In this document: positions 54,744 through 64,000 of the stretch, in pieces | Numbering within the stretch: the stretch's first letter is position 1 | How the letters are laid out: each line of letters starts with the position of its first letter | DNA from: Bagarius yarrelli | Lineage: Eukaryota > Chordata > Actinopteri > Siluriformes > Sisoridae | Length of the DNA stretch: 64,000 nt | NCBI GenBank assembly: GCA_005784505.1 | Contig: VCAZ01000008.1 | Span: 7,055,763 to 7,119,762 of the forward strand | Direction: 5' to 3' | Notes under the pieces: model-generated | Databases searched by the model: none | What the model was told of the DNA's origin: nothing | Seen by the model: only the letters and a program-made list of their open reading frames with translations | Made by a program: the position numbers and the translations under genes

Positions 54744-56284
54744 ACTTCTTTTAAACAGGCAACAACAAGTTATTAAAGAGAGACTAAAAAAAAACCACTC
54801 CATATCTATTAACCCAACACAGCTTCTCATCTTCTCCACATTTCAAACTTGGTGATCTGAAATCTGGCTGTTTTTTATGCAGATTAGCACTTTTCCACAT
54901 TCTGATTCAATTTCTGGTCTTCCTGCTCTCTTCTTTTCTTTCACCACCACAGTGTGTGAGTTTTTAGTGCTTGGTGTTCAGCTTGAGCCTTGCTTCTCCT
55001 TAGCTTTGCACTACAGAGCGAGATCAATTATTAATAGGCATACATAATTCATGCGACATCCCTGCCTGACACACTGCGAGCCAGCTATCTCTCCATCTCC
55101 TTTTCTTTTCAAACCCCTGCACTCGTCCTTTTCTAAAATACTCACTGCTTTCCCATGATCCCCCATCCTGCTTTTAAATCTCATCCATCTCTCCGACACC
55201 CCACTGCCTCTCATCAAATCTTAGTAACCCCTTCAAGACTCTACTGCGTTTCTATTTTGGTGTCATTTTGCTCTCCCTCTTTCTCTCTCACTCTCTCTTT
55301 TATATGCTCTTACACTGGCATCCACATCACTTTTTCATTTGTCGGTCCCTTTTTTAAAAAATTTTTTTTATCGCTATGCACCACGTCCAATTCCATTCAT
55401 CGACAGAACAGCGCATAGAAGCTAAGCTGAATTAGCATTGAGTTGCATTGCTAATGATGTAGCGATTGGCTTCTCTGCTCTCGCATTAAAGCCAATCACT
55501 GGTCTAAATGAGCAGGAGGGATGAACAGGCTGCTGTATGCCCCGTGGGCCGTGTACTTCTCTTGCCTGGTTGGTTATCTGGCTGCTGTGGCTTTTACTGT
55601 TTTTGCAATGCTGTGTTTTGGCAAGAAGCCTTCAATCTCTCCAGCATTTCATTATTCACTCTCACTCATTACTTTACACGTTACAGCCATCTGGGTCTCT
55701 GGTGTAGGACCAGGAAAATATTTTTCTTTTGTGTAGTTTTCAAAAGTCGGGCAGTTAGTTTATCATAAAAAAAAGTTGATTTATTATAAAAGTGCACACA
55801 TTTCTCATGCAAAAGGGTATATGTGATCAGGAAGTTATTATTTTTTTTATTAAAAATGTTTAGAAAAGATATTATTATTATCAATAATAATAATAATAAT
55901 AAATTAATTGTTTGTGAAATCACAAAAATTAAATAAACTAATAAGCAACTGTTTTGAAAAAAAAACCCGAATTGAATGAAATAAATTAAGGAAGAAATCA
56001 ATAAATGTAAGAAAAACAAATGAACAAATTAAGAAATCACTTTTGAAAAAAAATAAATTAAGTGAATCATTTGAGGATAAATAAATCGTGTGATTTTTTT
56101 TTCTGAAATATAAATAAGTACATGAGAAAAAAATCAACTGTTGATTTGATGAATAATTTATTCAATTAATAATTAAAACAATTAACAACTGTGGAATCGC
56201 TTGAAAAAATATTAACCAATTGAAAATAAATGAATCATCTGATAATATATGAATCGTGTTACAATAAATAAATACATATGCATA
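54743..56284. other. Intronic sequence, no gene
   Basis: The part at 55030-55560 is repeat-poor (for example TTGCTAATGATGTAGCGATT, GCATTAAAGCCAATCACTGG) and could hold conserved noncoding sequence. From about 55830 it is AATAAT/A-rich. The ORFs at 55508-55768 are unsupported. Confidence 0.35.
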
Positions 56285-56421
56285 TACGATGTCCATTCAT
56301 TCATCGTCTTATTCCTAATCAGGGTCATGGGGATCTGCTGGAGTTTATTATTGGATGGAGTTATTATTGGCAGAGATCACCCTGAAGAGGTCACCAGTCC
56401 ATCACAGGGCCACATAAACAA

Positions 56422-56463
<42 letters not shown>

Positions 56464-56515
56464 TTCTATGTGCAATTTAGAGTGAACAGGGATACGAACC
56501 TGGAACTTTCTATTC
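56285..56515 (-). mobile_element. SINE-B, 3' half
   Basis: TCCATTCATTCATCGTCTTA, TTCCTAATCAGGGTCATGGG, GATCTGCTGGAGTTTATTAT, TCACCAGTCCATCACAGGGC and TTCTATGTGCAATTTAGAGT in complement order; a (CA)n expansion at 56422-56459 lies inside it. Confidence 0.82.
56422..56459. repeat. (CA)n microsatellite
   Basis: About 18 CA units, grown from the CA-rich part of a SINE-B. Confidence 0.95.
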
Positions 56516-56904
56516 GTGTGTAAAGGATGTCATTTTTAGTGAATCACTTTCTTTGTGCGAATAGCGCTGAAAAGAGTTGTAGCACTGTACAGTATGTTTC
56601 ATTCATAATTGATAGCATGTACAGTACAGTTTCCAACAGCAAGCGTTAATTATTGAATTAATTAGCACAATCATGTAACAGTACATTCTCACTCCCCTGT
56701 TTTGCATTCATTAGTTAATGAAATGGTGGTGTGGCTTATTGTGTTCTAAGAGTGATTTGAAAAAAAAATATATTGGTATTTTATAATAGACAGAAGAAAG
56801 TACAAAGTTATTAAAGTCAGACTTTTGCATGATTCACTATTTAACAAGAATTATGCATTAATAACAACATGAGAATTAAAAAATTAATTAATCCATGAAT
56901 TAGT
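56516..56904. other. Intronic sequence, no gene
   Basis: No repeat or exon recognised. Confidence 0.35.
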
Positions 56905-57068
56905 TACATTTACAGCATTTGGAACACACTTTTAATTTCTTTTATACAACTGGGCAATTGGGGGGGTTAAGGGCCTTACTTAGGGGCCCAACAGTGGCTT
57001 GCTTGTTGGTGCTCGGCATCGAACCCCGATCTTCCTATTAGCAGCCCAACACCTTAACCACTGCACTA
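56905..57068 (-). mobile_element. SINE-A
   Basis: AGTTACATTTACAGCATTTG, GGGGGTTAAGGGCCTTACTT, AGGGGCCCAACAGTGGCTTG, GCATCGAACCCCGATCTTCC and CAACACCTTAACCACTGCAC: full length in complement, with a well-kept head. Confidence 0.9.
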
Positions 57069-57620
57069 AAACTTATAATTAGTACTAATTAGATCCCAAT
57101 TCTTTGTCCTGGAGCTTGCCACAAATTCGTATCAAACCCGGCATTCTTTAATATTGCTCTAACGTCAAGGTCAGGGCTTCTCATCTCTCTCTTCACCCTG
57201 CACAGTTAGAAGATTTCCTTACCTCTGCTATACACCAGATCAGCTAAATATCAAGCCTTTAAATAATACATGTTTGAAAGATAGAAAAGCTGAGCACCTC
57301 TGCTGTAGGATATCTATTTTGTCTGAGCTTTTGTTTAAGATGACCCACGTCAGGGTCTTTTCTCAATGACCTCTCCACCATCTGGGGAATAGAAATAAAG
57401 TATATTAGAAATATTGGTGTTTGTAGAGCATGGCCTGTGAGAGGAGTGATCTGTGCTCACTTTCAGAGCTCTCGGATAGGCATTGCCACTGAGAGCCAAG
57501 TCAGGGCTTGATATACAGAATAGATTCTATTATATCCTCTTGAACACAAGGAAATAAGTGTCATCATTTTTTTTTCACATCATATCCTGCTCATTTTGGG
57601 TAAAGAAAAAAAAAGACATT
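57069..57620. other. Intronic sequence, no gene
   Basis: Repeat-poor; no exon found. Confidence 0.35.
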
Positions 57621-57624
57621 AGTT

Positions 57625-57962
57625 TAATCATCCTCTATACCCACTTATTCCCTAATTCGGGGTCACAGGGATCTGCTGGAGTCTATCCCAGCTGTCTCTG
57701 AAAGGGCAGGAGGGGTACACCCTGGACAGATTGCCAGTCCATCACAGGGCCACATACTCACACTCACTCCTATGGGCAATTTAAAATCCCCAATCAACCT
57801 AACATACATGTTTTTGGACTATAGGAGGAAACCTGAGTAAACCCACACAGCACGGGGAGAACATGCAAACTCCACACAGAAAAGCCCCTGCCCGGGAATC
57901 AAACCTGGGACCTTTTTGCTGTGAGGCAACAGTACTAAACACTAAGCCACTGTGCTACCCAA
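57625..57962 (-). mobile_element. SINE-B, full length
   Basis: Complement order from the 3' end: CTTATTCCCTAATTCGGGGT, CACAGGGATCTGCTGGAGTC, TATCCCAGCTGTCTCTGAAA, GGGTACACCCTGGACAGATT, GCCAGTCCATCACAGGGCCA, CTATGGGCAATTTAAAATCC, GGGAGAACATGCAAACTCCA, then the B box and head AAACACTAAGCCACTGTGCT. It is the best-preserved SINE-B here besides 515-870. No direct target duplication is obvious. Confidence 0.92.
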
Positions 57963-58518
57963 GGATTAAACACGTTTTAAAATTTATTGTTATTTTTTAT
58001 TATTCAGCATTTTAACTGTAGTGAACCACATGATCATTTTAGTAAACCTTTAAATAAAATCTGCTTTTATCTTTGGCAGCCATTTTGGGCCAGGATGTCG
58101 TCTGTACAGTACAGCAGTAATTGATACAGTAGCCAAAAAATAAATAAAAAAATGTATGAAAATTAAACTTTCACTACAGAGGAGACACATCAATGGGAGG
58201 GTAAAGCTGGGTGCTCAGAATGGTATCTTATTCCTATTCCCTCATCATTCTTCAGAAAACCCTGCACCTGTCAATTTATACCCTTCTGTATATGGTGTAA
58301 AAAAGTTCTGCGTTTCATAGTCTAATAAATGCTCCCAGAATTATTTCCTCTCTGTGCTCTTTGCTTGCTCGGTGGTGGATAAAATCCTGGAATGCTGTCT
58401 GTAAGCTCCTACATCAAAACCTCTCTTCAGATTCATGTTTTAATTGTTAGCAATAGAAATGCATGGATACTTTGAGTATATAATATACAAATGATAAAAT
58501 GAGTAATTTTTGTTTAGT
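57963..58518. other. Intronic sequence, no gene
   Basis: AT-rich; no exon or classified repeat. Confidence 0.35.
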
Positions 58519-58526
58519 CTTATTAG

Positions 58527-59098
58527 TAGGGATGCACCGATAGGATGTTTTTGGGGCCAAAACGAATATATTTTAACTAACAACTGTTATCTGATTTCAC
58601 TAAACACAGATTGGAGCTATTTAACATTTAACTGAGCAAAATTTTAAGAACAACAAAAAAAAAAAGACAATATGACAATTTTGCAACCAATATTTCTTTT
58701 GTTAGCAATAAAATGTTTTGAACCTCTTAGCTTTGCTACTCTTTTTGGATATTTCTTGCAAAAAGCATTTTTTTGGTCTTTATCCAATATGTTGTAAAAA
58801 AACCAAACCACAGATATTTTTTTATAATCCAATTGGCTCACGTGCATGTTGCATACTTAATAGCATTGCATTCTCAATGCTCGTCTAACAAACTTTATTC
58901 TGTACAGACTTTATTTTAGTATTTTTTCCCCAAAAAACATTAGCTTATGCAACAGACATGCAACTTATTGTTTCCATGCAGGTAATTATTTATCCATCGC
59001 TATTGGCTTTCCCAACCTACAGACATTATGCCGATGGCTTTAAAGTAATCAAAAATCTTTCAATAAATATCAGAGGCTGATACATTGGCGTATCCCTA
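58527..59098 (-). mobile_element. Non-autonomous hAT transposon with BED-finger remnant
   Basis: A 572-bp element. The left end TAGGGATGCACCGATAG and the complement of the right end TAGGGATACGCCAATG match at 12 of the first 15 positions. On the minus strand, 58847 to 58644 gives VVWFFYNILDKDQKNAFC, then KRVAKLRG, which resembles the BED zinc finger at the start of hAT transposases (VWxxF...A.C..C) with its second cysteine lost. It is a deletion derivative with no catalytic core. Confidence 0.78.
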
Positions 59099-59319
59099 GT
59101 AATAAGTATCATGCATAGTTGTTATATAGCTAACATTTGTCACACAAAATAAACAGTCACCTGCTTATAGTTAAATAAGGAGTTAGTGTTCGAGATAAAA
59201 AAAAAACCAACAGACTTTTATATATATCATAGTAAAAAATAAGTTAAGGAGAATAAATACTGCAGTTTGCTGATTTACATAGTGTATCGATAAACCAGAC
59301 TAAAGAAGTGATTAGTAAA
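59099..59319. other. Intronic sequence, no gene
   Basis: AT-rich; nothing recognised. Confidence 0.35.
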
Positions 59320-59755
59320 GCCCCAACAAGCATGTTTATTGAACAAACAGGTAAATAGAAGAAAGCTTGGTTTAGCAGCCTTAATGTGGATAATAGGAAC
59401 CAGAGAAGATAGTAGAAGTTCAGAAGAGGAAGAACATGAACTGAACCTAAAGAACTAGGAGTGAGAGAAGCTGACGTCAGAACCAGATCTGAAGGTGGTA
59501 GGGAGGAAGGGAACAGCAGTTAAAGAAGAAGGTCTTAGCTTGTAAGAAGAAAATTCGCATCTAGGGAGTGTAGTATTCTTGTAAATGGAAATGAGACCAG
59601 ACTATGAGTGAAGGTGCCGTCTTTTATAGAGTGCCGTTTTTTTAGAGAAGATAGTGAGACTGTAAGTGATTGGGTGAAGAGTTGCAGGTGAGGCTAATTA
59701 GTGCTCTGGTAATTGTGGAAGGACAGGGTGCAGATCTGGGTGTGCCGTAACACAT
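59320..59755 (-). mobile_element. LTR-type relic
   Basis: On the + strand it opens with CATGTTTATTGAACAAACAG (complement of an AATAAA-bearing end) and closes with GTTGCAGGTGAGGCTAATTA, AGGACAGGGTGCAGATCTGG and GTGTGCCGTAACA. The last blocks are typical of a fish LTR whose start reads TGT(C/T)ACGGCAC. Related fragments lie at 61795-62150 and at the window's right end. Confidence 0.55.
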
Positions 59756-60889
59756 AGAACGTAGTTCGAAGACTAACAGTTGAAGACTCTTTTTTTTCTG
59801 TCTCTGTACTAAACTGTTCAAAACTTTTACAAACAGAATTATAGTTTTTTGTCCGTCTAGCCTCCTCTTTTTCATGCTCTCTTTCAACTTTGCATTTTTC
59901 ATTAGCATTTCATTTCCCTCATTCTCCCAGTCACATCTTTCCTCCATTCAGCTATCTCTCCATCAGTGACAACGCTCTAAAGTGGGCGACTCCAACCTTA
60001 TCTAAGCGCAGATGTGAATGCACCTGTTTGTGTGTGCTGACTCTCCTCTTTGGCACTGCTGTCACCTTTTATAAGCAGAATTTGCAGATCTCAGATTAGG
60101 TATTACCTCACTGCGATGAGCAATAAATCATTTGACTGTTACATTTCAATTTGGCTTTAGTTTGAACAGTCCTGAAAACCCCCATTAGGCTGCCAGGAGA
60201 AGGTGTAGAGGTGATGTCCAATCACTGTGATTGTCTTCGATTCGAAGTGGCGTGAGCAAGCAGGGCCGGCCAATCAGCTCAAGTGTCTTTTTGACTGACG
60301 ATGATTACAGCCTGTCTGCAAGCAAATCCTTTGCATCCGCTTCTCTGAGTATTTCCCTCCAGACCATCTCACCTTACTCATATTCAAATGTCAGGCTGCG
60401 AGACCATCGGTGACATGCAATTCACTCGCAGCAATTAACGCCAGGCAGGGTCAGGTCATGTCAGCAGACACTTCAACTACTCGCTGGAGCATGGTGGGCC
60501 ATGAGAATTATTTTAGACACAGCAAATTATTCTGTTAACATAGTTATTTCTGCTTTACAGGGACATGCATCCAAGCATTTATCTAAAATTTGTTCTAATG
60601 CTAGGCTTTCTAATTCGCTTCTATCAAAACACCCAGCAAGAGAGTTACTTGGCCTACATGTACTATTGCTTATATTGTAATAGACAAACTAAAAAAAAGA
60701 TAAAAAGATAGTGATTTTGTGGACTTTATATGAATATAGCTGTAGTTGTTGTGTGCATGAGGGGGAATAGGGAGACTCTACAGCCACGTTTGTGAGCACA
60801 TTCACATTAGGGTGTCTTTTATGCAAACACACGGATGTCTAGAATGTCTTTGTATGTTATAGCATTACATTATTCCGACACTGGAAGTA
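59756..60889. other. Intronic sequence, repeat-poor in the middle
   Basis: The part at about 60180-60480 (AGCAGGGCCGGCCAATCAGC, GCAAATCCTTTGCATCC with an octamer-like palindrome, CGCAGCAATTAACGCCAGGC) is GC-richer and repeat-free; a conserved-noncoding candidate. No exon. Confidence 0.38.
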
Positions 60890-61246
60890 AGAGACCCAAA
60901 CACAGTTCCAGCATGACCATGTGCCTGTGCACAAACCCCCTAAGCGCCATGATGACCTAGTGTGTTCTGTTTGGAGTGGAAGTGTCCTGCACAGTGCCCT
61001 GACTCTAACTCAACCCCACTAAACACCGTTGGGATGAACTGGAACACCGAACTGCACCCCAGACCTCCCCATCCAACATCAGCGTCTGATCTCACTAATA
61101 CTATTGTAGGTGAATAGAAAAAAACTTTCCCAGAGGTTCAGAGGGTTTTTAGGAGAACAAGTAACACTAAATCTGGAATATAATGTTAGAATAAAGTGCA
61201 GATGGATGTGATGGTCAGGGTTAGGGTTAGACTCCATATAGTGTAA
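60890..61246 (+). mobile_element. Tc1-like transposon, 3' part
   Basis: CAGTTCCAGCATGACCATGT, CCTGTGCACAAACCCCCTAA, GTGTCCTGCACAGTGCCCTG, TAAACACCGTTGGGATGAAC, TGGAACACCGAACTGCACCC, CATCAGCGTCTGATCTCACT and finally CTCCATATAGTGTA, corresponding to the C-terminal catalytic DDE region and the right end of a fish Tc1-like element. Frameshifts and small deletions show it is dead. Confidence 0.78.
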
Positions 61247-61794
61247 GTCACGCAATTGAAGGGATGGCTTTCTGTTCTGCACAAGTGTTGCTTTTAAATA
61301 TCAACAAACCCACAGACTCTTTAACATGTCCCCTAAACAGTGGAACCCGGGCCTCTGAAATCGATAATGTTTTTTTGTATCTAAACTTTGTATTTGGCAT
61401 AGATGCTACTATGCTAATATTACCCATATGCCCCATATGGCTCTGTAGTAACAGATTGTTAGAAGTAAACGTTTCATTGTGCATCTTTGGTTGTTTGCAC
61501 ACTGTTTGATTTTTTGTTGGATAATAAACGGTTTCGAGACTAAGACTAAGTGATATTTTAGTAGCTTATTAGTTCAAATTGATTATAAGTATTTGAAGCA
61601 ATATATGATGGGCCTTCCTATTAATTACTATACAACCCTAGAGACTGCCACCCACCTGTTCACCTATGTGTTCCAGATCTTTGGTATGCTGGTTAGGAGA
61701 ATAATGCCTCATGCTGAAGAAAATAGAATTAAATATTTTAAATATTGTCCTGATCTGTTTTATTTTTTAATTGTTATTCTGTAATGGAATGCAA
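61247..61794. other. Intronic sequence, no gene
   Basis: Open frames on both strands at 61248-61509 overlap each other. No family resemblance. Confidence 0.35.
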
Positions 61795-62150
61795 GACTAA
61801 GACACAGATCAGTTTAATCCGGACGGGTGTGTTTATATGAGTGACATGAACAGAGGAAAATAAAGGAGGTAAATAGGTATAAATGGAGCAGAGATTGAGG
61901 AGGTCCACCAAGCCAGGAACAAATTACTTCAGAAAAAAGGAAGCAGGAACCTGGAAAAGGGTAACTAAACAATGTCTAGCATGAGTTTCTCAGTTCCAGA
62001 CCAGACAGTGGCCATGTGCTCTTTTATAGGCATGTGAGTGAGAGTCATTAGTGAATGACTTTCAGGTGCTCTTAATTAGAATTCTGGGGATTGTGTGAGT
62101 TGCATGGTGGTAGGCTTGGGTGAGGAGATGGGGGTTACCGTGATATATAT
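61795..62150 (-). mobile_element. LTR-type relic
   Basis: ACACAGATCAGTTTAATCCG, a middle of AGGAAGCAGGAACCTGGAAA, and TGCTCTTTTATAGGCATGTG followed by GACTTTCAGGTGCTCTTAAT and GGATTGTGTGAGTTGCATGG. The inverted TATAAAAGAGC promoter-like block plus the CAGGTG/TAATTAG region resembles 59320-59755. Confidence 0.45.
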
Positions 62151-62737
62151 TTATACTAACATAAAACCCATAACCCATTTATACTAACATCAAAAAGGCA
62201 GGTCCTTGTTTTCCCATATCTAACATGCAATTTGTTTACTCACCAGCTGCCATTTTCACTTCAGAAATTGATTTTCTTTGATTGTTTCTTGTCAAAAGAA
62301 TAAGCAGATGTTTCATCTGTGTTGGAAAGACACAGCTGACCGTTATAAGACTCGTTAAGGCTAAAGAGAAAATACAATAAACTAAATAAACACAATCAGC
62401 TTTGCAAGTTAACAGCCGGATTTGCTATTGATGCGGAGAAGAAGATAAACGGATCATGTATTGAGGATCAGATCAATAGGAAAATGATTTCTTCCATTCC
62501 ATTGAAAAGTGAAATTATGGAGAAAGTTTGTAAGGAAGTTTGACTGAGGAAGAAACAGAAAAAAACAAGCTTTTCCTGCTCATTGCTGTACACAGGATGT
62601 CCATAAATTTCTAAGGTTCAAAGGCCGGGTGCCTTTGAGATGATAAACACCTATCCAGTGTTGCAGGGCATGAAGAAGTACAGCGGGCTTCAATAACTTC
62701 TAGATGCATTCTCTCTCATCTCTCACTGTTGCTGACT

Positions 62738-62775
62738 TTTCTCTCTCTCTCTCTCTCTCTCTCCCCCCCCCCCCT
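62738..62775. repeat. (CT)n with poly-C
   Basis: About 13 CT units, then about 12 C. Confidence 0.95.
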
Positions 62776-63342
62776 CACTTCATACTTCAGTGCAGGTAAA
62801 GTTACTACTGAATGAAAACTTAAACAGGAAAATGGAAGGTTAATTACAGGGTAATTGTATCACGGTAAATAAATAAAAAAGTTATTGATCCTCAACAACA
62901 AGTAGCCAAATAAACGCAATATGTTAATAGCCTCTTTAAAAAAAAAAGGATTTATAAAACTTTAATCACTGTCTGTCCCTTAGGCAGGATGCAGCAGATT
63001 TTTGTGCTGGTACAGTAGTTTTATGTCTCTCTCTCGTTATACATAATGAACTATCTGTGACTGACCTTCTCATGGTCAGTATTTATTTAGATTTTTGCAG
63101 CAAAATAGCTGTAGATCACCTTGAAAGAACGAGAGAGAGTAAGAAAGAGAGAAAAAAAGGAGAGAGAGAGACATTGACTGACACTTCAAGATGGAAAAAA
63201 TGAACTTTTATATTTAGATAATTTCATTTCCACTCTTTATAATTTTTTTTGATAACCCTGTATGGACATGTTACTTTTAATTGCTTTTTGTGGGTTTGCT
63301 GTTCTCTATTTAAGTATAATAAAAAATATGTCCTTCCCTTGC

Positions 63343-63346
63343 TTGC

Positions 63347-63377
<31 letters not shown>

Positions 63378-63380
63378 TTA
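63343..63380. repeat. (CT)n microsatellite
   Basis: CTCTCTCTCCCTCTCTCTCT and continuing CT units. Confidence 0.93.
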
Positions 63381-63789
63381 GTAAAGTGATGAATGTTTCT
63401 AATTTAATTATTGCCAGAGTAAACAACATAAAGAAGAGAACAAAGTTACTAAACAATGTGTTAATCATAAACAAAGCGCATGAAAAAACATAAATGAAGA
63501 ATATTTTTTAAATGCGTAAATGCGTTATTGTTGCAGCAGGCTACAAAAACGGATGGCTGTTTCTTTTCTCTAGCCTTCTTACTATTACTTAAGTATATAC
63601 CAGTCATAAATACTACAATAACAATAATAATGATAATAATAATAGAAGGTTATTACATTTTTTTATTCCATTTACATTATGAAGTAATGATTCTTTTCCT
63701 TATTTTTCACAATCTGAACTGTATTTATTTCTTTTTTTTTGTATTTCCTTTTTAACAACAGCAACAGCAATAATTTCTGTAATGAATCC

Positions 63790-64000
63790 CATTGAGGCGA
63801 GTAGTGTGAGAAGCCAAACGCAGTCTTTATTTACAAATATACACACTATACATAAACAACAAACATGAACTTGACTGGACTAGACTTAACTTAGCTTGAT
63901 ATAGACATTAACAGGCTTACCGCAGTGGTAAGAGGACAAAACAGAAATCCAAGCCAAGGACATTAGGAAACACAACCGCTATATATACACACAAGACAAA
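63790..64000 (-). mobile_element. LTR-type relic, cut by the window end
   Basis: CAAACGCAGTCTTTATTTAC (complement of an AATAAA end), AACAACAAACATGAACTTGA and CTATATATACACACAAGAC resemble the layout of the LTR relics at 59.3 and 61.8 kb. Tentative, since the element continues outside the window. Confidence 0.4.

Larger units (their letters stand above)
62151..63779. other. Intronic sequence with simple repeats
   Basis: Contains (CT)n plus a C-run (62738-62775), a purine run at about 63128-63172, a (CT)n at about 63343-63380 and an AATAAT patch near 63620. No exon. Confidence 0.4.

Noticed and set aside
1..64000. A previously undescribed multi-gene system
   Set aside because: Nothing beyond two exons of one ADGRB gene and repetitive elements could be supported as coding; no clustered unknown genes exist in this window.

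Overview
This is vertebrate nuclear DNA, almost certainly from a teleost fish. It is AT-rich, has no prokaryotic-style gene packing, and is crowded with fish-type SINEs, LINE tails, solo LTRs, DNA-transposon relics and microsatellites. The SINE repertoire (a Mermaid/DANA-like SINE and a tRNA SINE ending in a GGATAAGGGCGTCTGCCAAA-type tail) fits an ostariophysan such as a catfish or characin, but that placement is an inference.

The only convincing host coding sequence is on the + strand: two exons of a brain-specific angiogenesis inhibitor / adhesion GPCR B gene (ADGRB family; adgrb2 is the best fit from memory). An 81-nt linker exon (42369-42449) is followed, after a 1673-bp intron, by a 165-nt exon (44123-44287) encoding the first thrombospondin type-1 repeat (TSR). 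Both exons are bounded by phase-1 introns and join in frame. No other exon of this gene was found, so the window appears to be the inside of a very large gene: at least 42.3 kb of upstream intron and at least 19.7 kb of downstream intron.

The rest is intron and its passengers. Labels used below: SINE-A is a tRNA-headed SINE with a conserved 3' tail, the most frequent family (about 20 full or partial copies, both strands). SINE-B is the V-SINE/Mermaid/DANA-like family with the GTTTGCATGTTCTCC core. SINE-C is a third tRNA-headed family at 51.1 kb. LINE relics with recognisable reverse-transcriptase (RT) remnants lie at 21.6-23.8, 38.0-38.9 and 46.9-47.3 kb, with 3' tails elsewhere. Two solo LTRs of one family lie in opposite orientation at 5.2 and 9.1 kb. 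DNA transposons are Tc1-like (7.3, 40.1, 60.9 kb), hAT (32.5, 58.5-59.1 kb) and a pogo/Tigger-type MITE (49.6-50.0 kb).

Simple and tandem repeats include a ~45-bp minisatellite (2.3-3.0 kb), a (TCAAG)n array (11.9-12.1 kb), a CTCTT array with an internal 68-bp duplication (29.9-30.1 kb), and paired polypyrimidine/polypurine tracts (34.4-36.2 kb).

I found no CRISPR array, operon, intact transposase or plausible new multi-gene system. The most interesting items are the ADGRB exon architecture, nested or inverted retroposon structures, tandem arrays that appear to have grown from transposon edges, and a diverged ~220-bp direct duplication at 27.5/28.5 kb.
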